Below are positions 46,873 to 54,907 of a stretch of 64,000 bases of DNA, one piece after another (the stretch's first letter is position 1; each line of letters begins with the position of its first letter). A program made the position numbers and the translations under genes. Origin of the DNA: Bacteroidota bacterium (GTDB taxonomy: Bacteria; Bacteroidota; Bacteroidia; Flavobacteriales; Weeksellaceae); assembly GCA_023399595.1 (NCBI GenBank), contig JAEWOR010000026.1, positions 1 through 64,000 of the forward strand, in the 5' to 3' direction. Below the pieces are notes generated by a model that was given only the letters and a program-made list of their open reading frames with translations, was not told where the DNA came from and made no database searches.

Positions 46873-48792
46873 TTATATTGCGGCTTCGTTTTCGAAATAA
46901 TTAATGAAATCCTCAATAGTCATTGTTCCTAAATCGCCTTCGCCACGTCTTCTTACAGAAACTGTACCATTGTGTTCTTCATTTTCGCCTACAACAAGCA
47001 TAAATGGAGTTTTCTTTAATTCGGCATCACGGATTTTCTTTCCGGTTTTCTCATTTCTGTCATCTATAGTTCCACTAATTTCGTTAATTTCTAACTGATT
47101 TGCAATTTTATTAGCGTAATCTACATATTTTTCACTAATTGGGAGAACGGTAAATTGCTCTGGAGCCAACCACAATGGGAAATCTCCCGCAGTGTTCTCC
47201 AATAAAATCGCAATAAATCTTTCCATAGAACCAAATGGCGCTCTGTGAATCATTACTGGTCTGTGTTTTTCGTTATCGTTTCCAATATAAGTTAAATCAA
47301 ATCTTTCTGGTAGGTTGTAATCCACCTGAATGGTTCCTAACTGCCAACTTCTTCCTAAAGCATCTTTCACCATGAAATCTAGTTTCGGACCATAGAAAGC
47401 GGCTTCACCATATTCAACAACTGTTTTTAAACCTTTGTTTTTAGCAGCTGTGATGATAGCGTTTTCAGCTTTTTCCCAGTTTTCATCAGAACCGATGTAT
47501 TTTTCTCTGTTTTCAGGATCACGAAGGGAAACTTGAGTGACAAAATCTTCAAATCCTAAAGATCTAAATACATAAAGAACTAAATCAATAACGCCTTCAA
47601 ATTCAGAAAGCAATTGATCTGGAGTACAGAATAAATGCGCATCATCCTGAGTAAATCCACGAACTCTTGTTAAGCCGTGTAATTCCCCTGATTGCTCATA
47701 TCTATAAACCGTTCCGAATTCTGCAAAACGTTTTGGTAAGTCTCTGTAAGACCATTGTCCTACTTTATAAATTTCGCAGTGGTGAGGGCAGTTCATTGGT
47801 TTTAGCATGAATTCTTCACCTTCGTTGGGTGTTTTTATGGGTTGGAAGCTGTCTGCTCCATATTTATCCCAGTGACCAGAAGTTACATACAGTTCTTTTG
47901 CACCAATATGTGGCGACATTACGAATTCGTAACCTGCTTTTTTCTGAGCTGCCGATAAAAAGTTTTCTAGTTTTTTTCTTAAAGCCGCTCCTTTAGGCAA
48001 CCACAATGGTAAACCTGCGCCTACTTTTTCTGAGAAAGCAAAAATTCCAAGTTCTTTACCTAATTTTCTGTGATCACGTCTTTTAGCTTCTTCAAGTCTT
48101 TCAAGATATTCTGTAAGTTCTTTTTGTTTTGGGAAAGAAATACCGTAAACTCTTGTAAGTTGTGGGTTGTTTTCGTTTCCTCTCCAATAAGCACCTGCAG
48201 CGTTCAATATTTTTACTGCTTTTACAATTCCTGTTGATGGGATGTGACCACCTCTACATAAATCTGTAAAATTATCATGAGTAACAAAAGTAATTTCGCC
48301 ATCGTTAAGATTAGAAATTAATTCTGTTTTAAAAGGGTTGTCGGCATATTCTTTCAAAGCATCAGCCTTAGAAACCGGATATAGTTTGAAAGTAGAATCT
48401 TTTTTAGCGTTTTCTAGAACTTTCTTTTCAATTTTTTCGAAATCTTTTTCAGAAAGAGAATCTTCACCGAAATCTACATCATAATAGAATCCATTTTCAA
48501 TAGCTGGACCAATAGTTAATTTGGCGTTAGGATAGAATTCTACAATAGCTTGTGCTAAAAGGTGAGCTGAAGAATGCCAAAAAGCTTTTTTACCCATCTC
48601 GTCATTCCACGTGAGAAGCTGAACCGTTGCGTCTGTGGTTATAGGCGTAGTAATTTCTACCTGATTTCCGTCTACAAGGGCAGAAATGGTGTTTCTGGCT
48701 AAGCCTTCACTTATTGATTTTGCAACATCAAGAGGAGATATACCACTCTCAAATTCTTTAATGCTTCCGTCTGGAAGTGAGATTTTTATCAT
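46873..48792 (-). CDS. thrS: Threonyl-tRNA synthetase
   Basis: A 639-residue class II synthetase with an N-terminal TGS domain (1-60), the editing domain (about 65-220, HSSAHLLAQAI), the catalytic core (MNCPHHCEIY zinc-binding and FRYEQSGELHGLTRVRGFTQDDAHLF) and the anticodon-binding domain (from about 535). Length is normal. The downstream neighbour infC is the usual partner. Confidence 0.96.
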   Translation of the reverse strand: MIKISLPDGSIKEFESGISPLDVAKSISEGLARNTISALVDGNQVEITTPITTDATVQLLTWNDEMGKKAFWHSSAHLLAQAIVEFYPNAKLTIGPAIENGFYYDVDFGEDSLSEKDFEKIEKKVLENAKKDSTFKLYPVSKADALKEYADNPFKTELISNLNDGEITFVTHDNFTDLCRGGHIPSTGIVKAVKILNAAGAYWRGNENNPQLTRVYGISFPKQKELTEYLERLEEAKRRDHRKLGKELGIFAFSEKVGAGLPLWLPKGAALRKKLENFLSAAQKKAGYEFVMSPHIGAKELYVTSGHWDKYGADSFQPIKTPNEGEEFMLKPMNCPHHCEIYKVGQWSYRDLPKRFAEFGTVYRYEQSGELHGLTRVRGFTQDDAHLFCTPDQLLSEFEGVIDLVLYVFRSLGFEDFVTQVSLRDPENREKYIGSDENWEKAENAIITAAKNKGLKTVVEYGEAAFYGPKLDFMVKDALGRSWQLGTIQVDYNLPERFDLTYIGNDNEKHRPVMIHRAPFGSMERFIAILLENTAGDFPLWLAPEQFTVLPISEKYVDYANKIANQLEINEISGTIDDRNEKTGKKIRDAELKKTPFMLVVGENEEHNGTVSVRRRGEGDLGTMTIEDFINYFENEAAI

Positions 48793-48812
48793 ATTGAATA
48801 GTAAAGTTTATG

Positions 48813-48820
48813 CAAATTTA
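48813..48820 (-). promoter_or_regulatory. Promoter -7 element TAAATTTG for thrS
   Basis: TAnnTTTG match 21 bp before the thrS ATG. No T-box-like leader is present. Confidence 0.65.
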
Positions 48821-48900
48821 CTAAATTTATAGAAATGTTGGGCTTCAATTTTAAAATGAATTTTATGAATTTATATGTTTGTTCAATATTAAAATCACAA

Positions 48901-48928
48901 AAAGAGAAAATGCACTCATTTTCTCTTT
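48901..48928 (-). terminator. Terminator of the MazG-thioredoxin-DUF4230 operon
   Basis: Perfect AAAGAGAAAAT/ATTTTCTCTTT stem with a T run on the minus strand, 23 bp after the DUF4230 stop. Confidence 0.8.
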
Positions 48929-48951
48929 TATTTAGTTGTTTTTATTTAGTT

Positions 48952-49554
48952 TCACAAGCTAAGATTGAGCTTGCCAGTTTTGTCCTCAATTTTATAATTT
49001 AATGCTTTTGCAAGCACAAAAATCTGATTGAGATTATCCATTAATTGTAGTCTTCCTTCGGATCTTAGTTTATTTTGATCGATAGATTTAATGGCATTTT
49101 CTTTAGATTTTTCTGTAACCTTTTTAATATCTTCCTGAGAAATTCTGTTTATGAAGGAATCGTCCATAGATTGAATTTCTACACTTGGCGTAATTCTGAT
49201 GTCGGCATCTGGAAGCTCATTAATAATCAGTTTTTTATTAATAGAATCTACTTCCAATTTCATTTTGCTTAAATCATAAGAAACTTGAGCATTGGTTTTG
49301 GTAAAAGTAATAATTTGGTTGCCAGAAACTTTTTGCCCCAAAATGCTATAATCAAAATTGGTTTTCTGCATGGAAGACGTGTTTTGTTCCATTACCACCA
49401 TTTTATTCATTTTCTGAATTTGGTTAGTAAGGACATAATAATCTGTTTGTCCTTCCTTTTTACCCGTATAAAAACAAGATTTTACACTAAAGAATACTAC
49501 AATTGTAAGTATTATTCCTGTGAAAAATGATAGTATGAAGCCTTTATTTCTCAA
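48952..49554 (-). CDS. DUF4230-family membrane-anchored protein
   Basis: A 200-residue protein with one N-terminal membrane helix (about 7-25) and a DUF4230 body (QIITFTKTNAQVSYDLSKM, INELPDADIRITPSVE). The family is common in bacteria and has no assigned function. Its start is TTG, overlapping the TGA stop of the thioredoxin-like gene as TTGA; there is no ATG nearby, so coupling by re-initiation is likely. Confidence 0.8.
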   Translation of the reverse strand: MRNKGFILSFFTGIILTIVVFFSVKSCFYTGKKEGQTDYYVLTNQIQKMNKMVVMEQNTSSMQKTNFDYSILGQKVSGNQIITFTKTNAQVSYDLSKMKLEVDSINKKLIINELPDADIRITPSVEIQSMDDSFINRISQEDIKKVTEKSKENAIKSIDQNKLRSEGRLQLMDNLNQIFVLAKALNYKIEDKTGKLNLSL

Positions 49555-50123
49555 TTTTTACCTTTAAATATTTCTCTGATAACAGAAGAGTCGTCTTTTT
49601 TTAGAATTTCCACCAAATCTCTTTCTATATAACCCGTTTTTGGCATTTCTATAATTCTTCCAATTTCCTTACCGAATTTTTCAACGATAATGGTTGGTAC
49701 TTTCTGAATGTTGTATTGACCTTCTTCGCCGCTTGGAGACTCCTTTTTGCGGTTAACAGCAATAATGGTAAGTTTGCTTTCAGGATAACCAACTTCCTCT
49801 AAAATTTTCAACAATCTAGGGAAATCTCTGTGGCTATCTTCGCACCATGTTCCAATGAAGGCGGTTATATTATAAGAATTAATTTTTTGTTTTTTTAATT
49901 CAGAAACTGCTTTTTTGTCTATAGAATATTCATCATGCTCTTTTACATACCACGTTTTATAAGGTTCTTTCAGAAATTGTTCTTTTAATTGATGTCCAAG
50001 AAGCATTTTTCCATCGTTTTCGGTATCCACTTCTCTGTTGACTACAACTTTTTGTGCATAAGAAGAGTTAAATCCTCCCATTAAACCTGCAATCATTAAA
50101 GATTGAAGTAGTATTTTTTTCAT
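49551..50123 (-). CDS. Exported thioredoxin-like protein with CxxS active site
   Basis: A 190-residue protein with a signal peptide (ending SSYAQ) and a thioredoxin fold. The active site reads GTWCEDSHRDFP: the second Cys of CxxC is replaced by Ser. The cis-Pro loop KVPTI is intact. A monothiol site suggests a role in mixed-disulfide exchange or binding rather than normal dithiol reduction (inference). Middle gene of the MazG/thioredoxin/DUF4230 operon. Confidence 0.82.
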   Translation of the reverse strand: MKKILLQSLMIAGLMGGFNSSYAQKVVVNREVDTENDGKMLLGHQLKEQFLKEPYKTWYVKEHDEYSIDKKAVSELKKQKINSYNITAFIGTWCEDSHRDFPRLLKILEEVGYPESKLTIIAVNRKKESPSGEEGQYNIQKVPTIIVEKFGKEIGRIIEMPKTGYIERDLVEILKKDDSSVIREIFKGKN

Positions 50124-50126
50124 AAT

Positions 50127-50594
50127 TTATTTTTCTAAAATAGTTTTTAAATCTGCAGGAGAATAATATTTATTTTTTAAAACTTTATGGTCTTCTTTTC
50201 TGTAAACATTAAATTTTTCTCCAGACTTTTCATGGAAAGAATCTGTTCCTTTCTCTTTATAAAATTCCATTGTTTCTTGCGCCTGTTGCTCGTTATCACA
50301 AGCTTTAGACATATTAGAACGCTGAACTTCGTCAAAGAGTTCTACAAATTTGTTGCCAAGTCCGAATTCTAAAACGGCTCCGCTTAAAACATATTGCAAA
50401 TCGCACAATGCATCAGCAATTTCTACTAGATCATTATCAGCAATGGCTTGTTTTAATTCGTTTAATTCTTCTTGAAGAAGACTAACTCTTAATTCGCATC
50501 TTTCTTTTGAAGGAATGGTTGGAGTATCTAAAATAGGGGCTTTAAAAGTGGTGTGAAATTCTGCAACTTGGTTCAAACTATCAATTTTATCCAT
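50127..50594 (-). CDS. MazG-like nucleotide pyrophosphohydrolase
   Basis: A 155-residue all-alpha NTP pyrophosphatase with the metal-binding EELNEL and EIADALCDLQYV motifs (EExxE and ExxD), and a C-terminal HKVLKNKYYSPADL segment. These enzymes remove non-canonical nucleoside triphosphates. First gene of its operon, four bases before the thioredoxin-like gene. Confidence 0.85.
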   Translation of the reverse strand: MDKIDSLNQVAEFHTTFKAPILDTPTIPSKERCELRVSLLQEELNELKQAIADNDLVEIADALCDLQYVLSGAVLEFGLGNKFVELFDEVQRSNMSKACDNEQQAQETMEFYKEKGTDSFHEKSGEKFNVYRKEDHKVLKNKYYSPADLKTILEK

Positions 50595-50612
50595 GAAATT
50601 TTCTTATTTGCG

Positions 50613-50620
50613 CAAAGATA
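50613..50620 (-). promoter_or_regulatory. Promoter -7 element TATCTTTG for the MazG operon
   Basis: TAnnTTTG match 18 bp before the ATG at 50594. Confidence 0.7.
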
Positions 50621-50641
50621 AGAATTTGAGAGGGTATAAAA

Positions 50642-50664
50642 AAAGACCGCACGAAGCGATCTTT
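50642..50664 (-). terminator. Terminator after acyl-CoA dehydrogenase 2
   Basis: AAAGACCGC/GCGATCTTT stem with one G-U pair around ACGAA, followed by seven T on the minus strand. Confidence 0.8.
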
Positions 50665-50671
50665 ATTTTAT

Positions 50672-50727
50672 TTGAAATTTGAGATTCTGAATACTAACTC
50701 TAATCTCTAACTTCTAGTATCTAACCT
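50672..50727. repeat. Heptad array after acyl-CoA dehydrogenase 2, eight units
   Basis: Eight in-phase 7-bp units start one base from the dehydrogenase stop codon. Five match the CTAANNN/TTAGANN class of copies B and C; the last three are TTGANAT/TCTGAAT. There is no cargo gene. A terminator follows. Confidence 0.8.
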
Positions 50728-50728
50728 C

Positions 50729-51868
50729 TTATTTAGTGATATCTCTACCAATTACTAATCTTTGGATTTCTGAAGTTCCTTCACCAATTGTACAAAGTTT
50801 AGAATCTCTGTAGAATTTTTCTGCAGGGAAATCTTTTGTGTAACCGTAACCTCCAAATATCTGAACAGCATTGTTAGAAATTCTTACACAAGCTTCAGAA
50901 GCATATAGTTTTGCCATTGCACCTTCTCTTGTCATGGGTTGTTTAGCCATTTTCAAAGTAGCTGCTCTGTTGATTAGCAATTCAGAAGCGTCTATTTCTG
51001 TAGCCATATCTGCCAACATAAAGTTGATCGCTTGGAAGTTGGAAATAGGTTGTCCGAACTGGTTTCTTTCTTTAGCGTATTTTAAAGCTGCTTTGTAAGC
51101 TCCTCTAGCTGTTCCTAAACTTAAAGCCGCGATAGATATTCTACCACCGTCAAGAATTTTCATGGCTTGTTTGAAACCACTTCCTACTTCTCCTAATCTG
51201 TGAGAATCTGGAACTCTTACATTGTCGAAGATTAATTCGGCAGTTTCAGAAGCTCTCATTCCTAATTTATTTTCTTTTTTACCAGATGTAAAACCAGGCA
51301 TTCCTTTTTCTAAAACAAATGCAGTAGAGTTATTTTTAGCTCCTTTTTCACCTGTTCTGGTCATTACTACCGCGATATCTCCAGAAATAGCGTGAGTGAT
51401 GAAGTTTTTAGCACCGTTGATAATCCAATCGTCACCCTCTTTTACTGCAGTTGTAGACATTCCTCCTGAATCGGATCCAGTGTTATGTTCTGTAAGTCCC
51501 CAAGCTCCGATTACTTTACCAGAAGCCAATTGAGGAAGCCATTTCATTCTTTGTTCTTCGTTTCCGAATTCATAGATGTGATTAGTACAAAGTGAGTTGT
51601 GAGCTGCTACAGAAAGACCGATGGAAGGATCCACCTGAGAAATTTCATCTAAAATAGCCACGTATTCATGATAACCAAGACCAGAACCACCATATTGTTC
51701 AGGAATAACAATTCCCATAAAACCCATTTCTCCTAATTGGTGAAATAAATCTTTTGGAAAAGTTTGGCTTTCGTCCCACTCCATAATATTGGGTCTAATA
51801 TTCTTCTCAGCAAATTCACGTGCTGTTTCCGCAATCATTTTGATATTGTCCATAGTCTCTGTGTTCAT
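50729..51868 (-). CDS. Acyl-CoA dehydrogenase, short form (379 aa)
   Basis: A standard-length dehydrogenase with the FAD signatures WGLTEHNTGSDSGGM and QIFGGYGYTKDFPAEKFYRD and the catalytic Glu in IGEGTSEIQR. Short-chain or isovaleryl/butyryl-CoA substrates are usual for this size. It is a monocistronic gene with its own promoter and lacks the MarR palindrome seen at 33973. Confidence 0.92.
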   Translation of the reverse strand: MNTETMDNIKMIAETAREFAEKNIRPNIMEWDESQTFPKDLFHQLGEMGFMGIVIPEQYGGSGLGYHEYVAILDEISQVDPSIGLSVAAHNSLCTNHIYEFGNEEQRMKWLPQLASGKVIGAWGLTEHNTGSDSGGMSTTAVKEGDDWIINGAKNFITHAISGDIAVVMTRTGEKGAKNNSTAFVLEKGMPGFTSGKKENKLGMRASETAELIFDNVRVPDSHRLGEVGSGFKQAMKILDGGRISIAALSLGTARGAYKAALKYAKERNQFGQPISNFQAINFMLADMATEIDASELLINRAATLKMAKQPMTREGAMAKLYASEACVRISNNAVQIFGGYGYTKDFPAEKFYRDSKLCTIGEGTSEIQRLVIGRDITK

Positions 51869-51885
51869 AAAAATAACTTTGACGC

Positions 51886-51893
51886 CAAAGATA
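51886..51893 (-). promoter_or_regulatory. Promoter -7 element TATCTTTG for acyl-CoA dehydrogenase 2
   Basis: TAnnTTTG match 17 bp before the ATG at 51868. Confidence 0.7.
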
Positions 51894-52005
51894 ATTAAAT
51901 TGTAATAATTGTTAAATCTTTTTTAGAATTTCGTTAAAAAAAATAATTTATAGGAAGGATAGCAAAAAAAAAGGAAGTTACGAACTCAACGATGAATGAT
52001 AAAAA

Positions 52006-52042
52006 AAAGTCACACTGCAAAATAAATTTACTGTGTGACTTT
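52006..52042 (-). terminator. Terminator-like stem downstream of the two-component genes
   Basis: AAAGTCACAC/GTGTGACTTT stem followed by T on the minus strand, 187 bp after the response-regulator stop. The 360-bp gap from 51869 to 52228 otherwise holds only the dehydrogenase promoter and AT-rich sequence without an ORF. Confidence 0.6.
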
Positions 52043-52228
52043 AAGGTGAATGTTAGCTAAATTATTAAAATTTAAAATTAACACCACATCATTGTGTTTC
52101 GTATAATTTTTGTGTTTTCAGAATCTATAAATCAGTTGAACTCATTTATTGATGCAAAACTACAAAGTAAAAATAGTGAAAGCTTGGATTTTAGTATGAA
52201 ATATGTCTATTAACGTGTAGATATTTAT

Positions 52229-52858
52229 CTACAAATCTTGATTCATTAGTTCTATAAGTTCCACAATATTTTCAATTTTCAATTTTTCGAAAATTCTCTT
52301 TTTTTGTGTACTTACGGTGTTTTGCTTAATGTCTAATTGGTTAGCGATTTCAAGATTTCCTAAACCTTTAGCATATAATTTCGCTATTTGCATTTCTCTT
52401 TCCGTTAAACTGGCCAAAGGATTGAAAAGACTGGGATTTTGAATTGAATTTAGTATAGCAGCTTGAGTAATAGGAGAGATGTATTCACCTGTATTAATTA
52501 TTTTTTGAATAGCTTGTTGAATGTCTTCTTCCTCGCTTAACTTGCCTAAAAAACCATTTGCACCAGCTTTGATAAACTTTAAAGCATGAGCATTTTCATC
52601 AACTCCAGTGAAGATAAGGATTTTGATTTCAGAGTTCAATTTTCTTATTTCTTGCAAAATATTTAGACTATTGCCGTCTGGAAAATGCACATCAATAATA
52701 GCAATATCAATTGGTTTGTTTTTTATTGTTTCTAAAATGCCTGATATGCTAGAGGTTTGAATAATTTCATAATCGATATCCAGATCTTCAATAATAAAAA
52801 CAAGTCCTTGTCTTATCATACTATGGTCATCGGCAATAAGAAAAGTGATTTTAGGCAT
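52229..52858 (-). CDS. NarL/LuxR-type response regulator
   Basis: A 209-residue regulator: receiver domain (1-120) with the acidic pair Asp10-Asp11, phospho-acceptor Asp56 (IAIIDVHFPDG), a Thr in IFTG and a Lys in FLGKLS; then a LuxR-type helix-turn-helix (about 148-205, LTEREMQIAKLYAKGLGNLEIANQL). It begins 8 bp inside the end of the histidine-kinase gene, its partner. Confidence 0.9.
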   Translation of the reverse strand: MPKITFLIADDHSMIRQGLVFIIEDLDIDYEIIQTSSISGILETIKNKPIDIAIIDVHFPDGNSLNILQEIRKLNSEIKILIFTGVDENAHALKFIKAGANGFLGKLSEEEDIQQAIQKIINTGEYISPITQAAILNSIQNPSLFNPLASLTEREMQIAKLYAKGLGNLEIANQLDIKQNTVSTQKKRIFEKLKIENIVELIELMNQDL

Positions 52859-54596
52859 TGTGATGAATAAGTTTAAGATTTAAATCAAATTTAACGGTTG
52901 TTCCCTGGTTTTGAACGCTTGTTACAGAAATATTTCCTGGGAATAATTCTACAATTTCTTTACATAAACTCAAACCTAAACCAGCTCCAATATTTTCTAA
53001 TTCTTCGGATAAAATTCCTTGATAATAAGGTTCAAATATTTTTTCTAAATCTGAAGAAGAAATTCCCGTTCCTGAATCTTTAATTTCGGTGATTAAAGAA
53101 ATGGTATTTTGATCTATGTTTTCAGTTTTTATATTGACAGTTATTTTACCGTTTTCTGTAAATTTATTGGCGTTACCAAGAATATTCATATATAACTGAT
53201 TGATTTTGGTGTTGTCTGAAAATACTTCAATTGTAGAATCTATATTTTCATTAATAACCATTACGTTGTTTCTGGTTTCTATATAAGGTCGTACTGAAGT
53301 TAAAATCTCTTGAATTTCATTTTTAAGATTGAAATTAACGGGAATAAGTTTGTTTTTCACTTGTTGATTTTTGGTGTACTCCAAAATTTGATTGGAATGC
53401 ATCAACAAAGTGTTGTTGGTAAAACTAATGGATTTTAAATATTCTTTAATGCTTGGATCTTCTGTTTTTTTATTGATTCTGTTGAGGAAAATGCCGATAA
53501 TCTTTAAAGGAGTTCTTAGTTCGTGGCTCAACATACCTAAAATTCTATTTTTAAATTTTAAGTTTTCTTCAATTTGTTGATTGGCAGATTTTAGGCGTTT
53601 TTCATATAAAAATGCTATTCTTGTAAGCAGCATTATTAAAATAGAAACAATAAACATTAGCGCCATTGCTCCAAAAATAAGGTAGTTTCTTATTCTATTA
53701 TTCTTGGAATTCTGCTTATTGTATTCTTTTTCTAGCTCTATTTTGGCATCTTTAATAGCGGATTCATAAATCGTCATTAAGCTGTTACTGTAAATAATAA
53801 GATTATTGAAAACCCTGTAGAATTTGCTGCTTTCATCTTTATTTTTAATAACGTTGAGCTGTATTTTTTTTATTTCTTTGGAGTAGTAGTGATTAATGGA
53901 TTTTATAATACTGTCCTTTTCTTTTTTTATTTGAATTGGAGTGGTAATTCTTCCATTTTTTTTCATGGTGACTACAATACTTTCTTTGCGGACATTTTCT
54001 TTTCCAGAAATGGCATCTCCTAGGCGTCCAAAAAGTTTTTTCTTTTTGTTAACTGTGTCTTTATAAACCTTAGTCTCAATATTAAGAGGACTTTCTAAAG
54101 ATGTATTGATTTCATAATTCTTTAAAGAAGGTACTGCGTCTTGAATTCTTAAGTTGGTTTGGGATGAAATTTTGTGGGTGGAATCAATTAAAGTTTTTAA
54201 TTTTTTTACTTCAATAGAATCCGTTTTTTTATCATTGAGGATAGCTTTTAATTTTGAATTTCTGTTTTTAAATTGATTAATGCTATCAATAGATTTGGTA
54301 AGATTATTTGCGGATTGAAAATAAAGATCAAGGTATTTTTTGTCTTTTGTTTCAAGATATTTTTGGAAATAATCCTGCGAATTTAAAAGTTCTTTTCTTG
54401 AATTATCTGTGATTTTCTCCAGGGAATTTATCTCTTTTATCTGTTTTTCTATAAAACTGAGATTTTTTTTACGGATAAATTCGTTGTAAAAAAAAGCAGC
54501 TAAAATTAATTGTATCAGTAATATACATAGTATAAGCGAATAATGAATTATTTTTCTTAATCTAAAATTTGATAATTTTTTTGATTCTATGTTCAT
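52851..54596 (-). CDS. Sensor histidine kinase with large periplasmic domain
   Basis: A 581-residue kinase with two membrane helices (about 16-37 and 303-325) around a helical periplasmic sensor of about 265 residues, then a phosphorylation box LGMLSHELRTPLK (His358) and an ATPase domain (NANKFTENG N box, DSGTGIS G1 box, GAGLGLS G2 box). The sensor part has no motif I can name. The promoter TAAATTTG is at 54640. Confidence 0.9.
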   Translation of the reverse strand: MNIESKKLSNFRLRKIIHYSLILCILLIQLILAAFFYNEFIRKKNLSFIEKQIKEINSLEKITDNSRKELLNSQDYFQKYLETKDKKYLDLYFQSANNLTKSIDSINQFKNRNSKLKAILNDKKTDSIEVKKLKTLIDSTHKISSQTNLRIQDAVPSLKNYEINTSLESPLNIETKVYKDTVNKKKKLFGRLGDAISGKENVRKESIVVTMKKNGRITTPIQIKKEKDSIIKSINHYYSKEIKKIQLNVIKNKDESSKFYRVFNNLIIYSNSLMTIYESAIKDAKIELEKEYNKQNSKNNRIRNYLIFGAMALMFIVSILIMLLTRIAFLYEKRLKSANQQIEENLKFKNRILGMLSHELRTPLKIIGIFLNRINKKTEDPSIKEYLKSISFTNNTLLMHSNQILEYTKNQQVKNKLIPVNFNLKNEIQEILTSVRPYIETRNNVMVINENIDSTIEVFSDNTKINQLYMNILGNANKFTENGKITVNIKTENIDQNTISLITEIKDSGTGISSSDLEKIFEPYYQGILSEELENIGAGLGLSLCKEIVELFPGNISVTSVQNQGTTVKFDLNLKLIHHNA

Positions 54597-54639
54597 TATA
54601 TTTTTTAACTATATGATGTTGGGTGATAAATATATACGG

Positions 54640-54647
54640 CAAATTTA
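54640..54647 (-). promoter_or_regulatory. Promoter -7 element TAAATTTG for the histidine kinase operon
   Basis: TAnnTTTG match 44 bp before the kinase ATG. Confidence 0.6.
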
Positions 54648-54725
54648 ATTAAAAGTTGTAAAATAAGGTTTTATGAAAAACAAAAAATATGTTGTATGAC
54701 ATTGCAATTGTTACAGAAAAATTAT

Positions 54726-54733
54726 TAGATTTG
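54726..54733 (+). promoter_or_regulatory. Promoter -7 element TAGATTTG of a candidate small RNA
   Basis: TAnnTTTG match with a TTG 21 bp upstream (54702-54704). The next plus-strand feature is a terminator, not a gene. Confidence 0.5.
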
Positions 54734-54737
54734 CTCA

Positions 54738-54830
54738 GCTTTTCTAAGTTAATCTAACTTTTAGAAGCAATAATTTTTTTTCATCATTTGTGTTTTTAGA
54801 ATCGCATTCATCATGCGATTCTTTTTTTAT
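54738..54830 (+). ncRNA. Candidate small RNA (about 90 nt)
   Basis: Between a plus-strand promoter element and a plus-strand terminator lies about 90 nt without an ORF. It has a 5' hairpin (GCTTTTCTAAGTT with AACTTTTAGAAGC, 54738-54768, 11 of 13 pairs), a U-rich single-stranded stretch and a terminal hairpin AGAATCGCAT/ATGCGATTCT with a run of T. This is the normal build of a trans-acting sRNA. It is not part of the endonuclease leader because that gene has a separate promoter at 54879. Confidence 0.45.
54798..54829 (+). terminator. Plus-strand rho-independent terminator
   Basis: AGAATCGCAT/ATGCGATTCT stem followed by seven T. The minus-strand side has no T run. Confidence 0.8.
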
Positions 54831-54878
54831 TTAACATGTAATTCATATACGATAGAGAATCAATTTGTTGATATTGCT

Positions 54879-54886
54879 TAACTTTG
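54879..54886 (+). promoter_or_regulatory. Promoter -7 element TAACTTTG for the endonuclease I gene
   Basis: TAnnTTTG match 21 bp before the ATG at 54908. It covers the TTG where the reading frame opens (54884). Confidence 0.7.
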
Positions 54887-54907
54887 AATAATCAAAATTG
54901 TCAAAAA

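Noticed and set aside
48793..48850. T-box or other leader upstream of thrS
   Set aside because: The promoter lies only 21 bp before the ATG, leaving no room for one.
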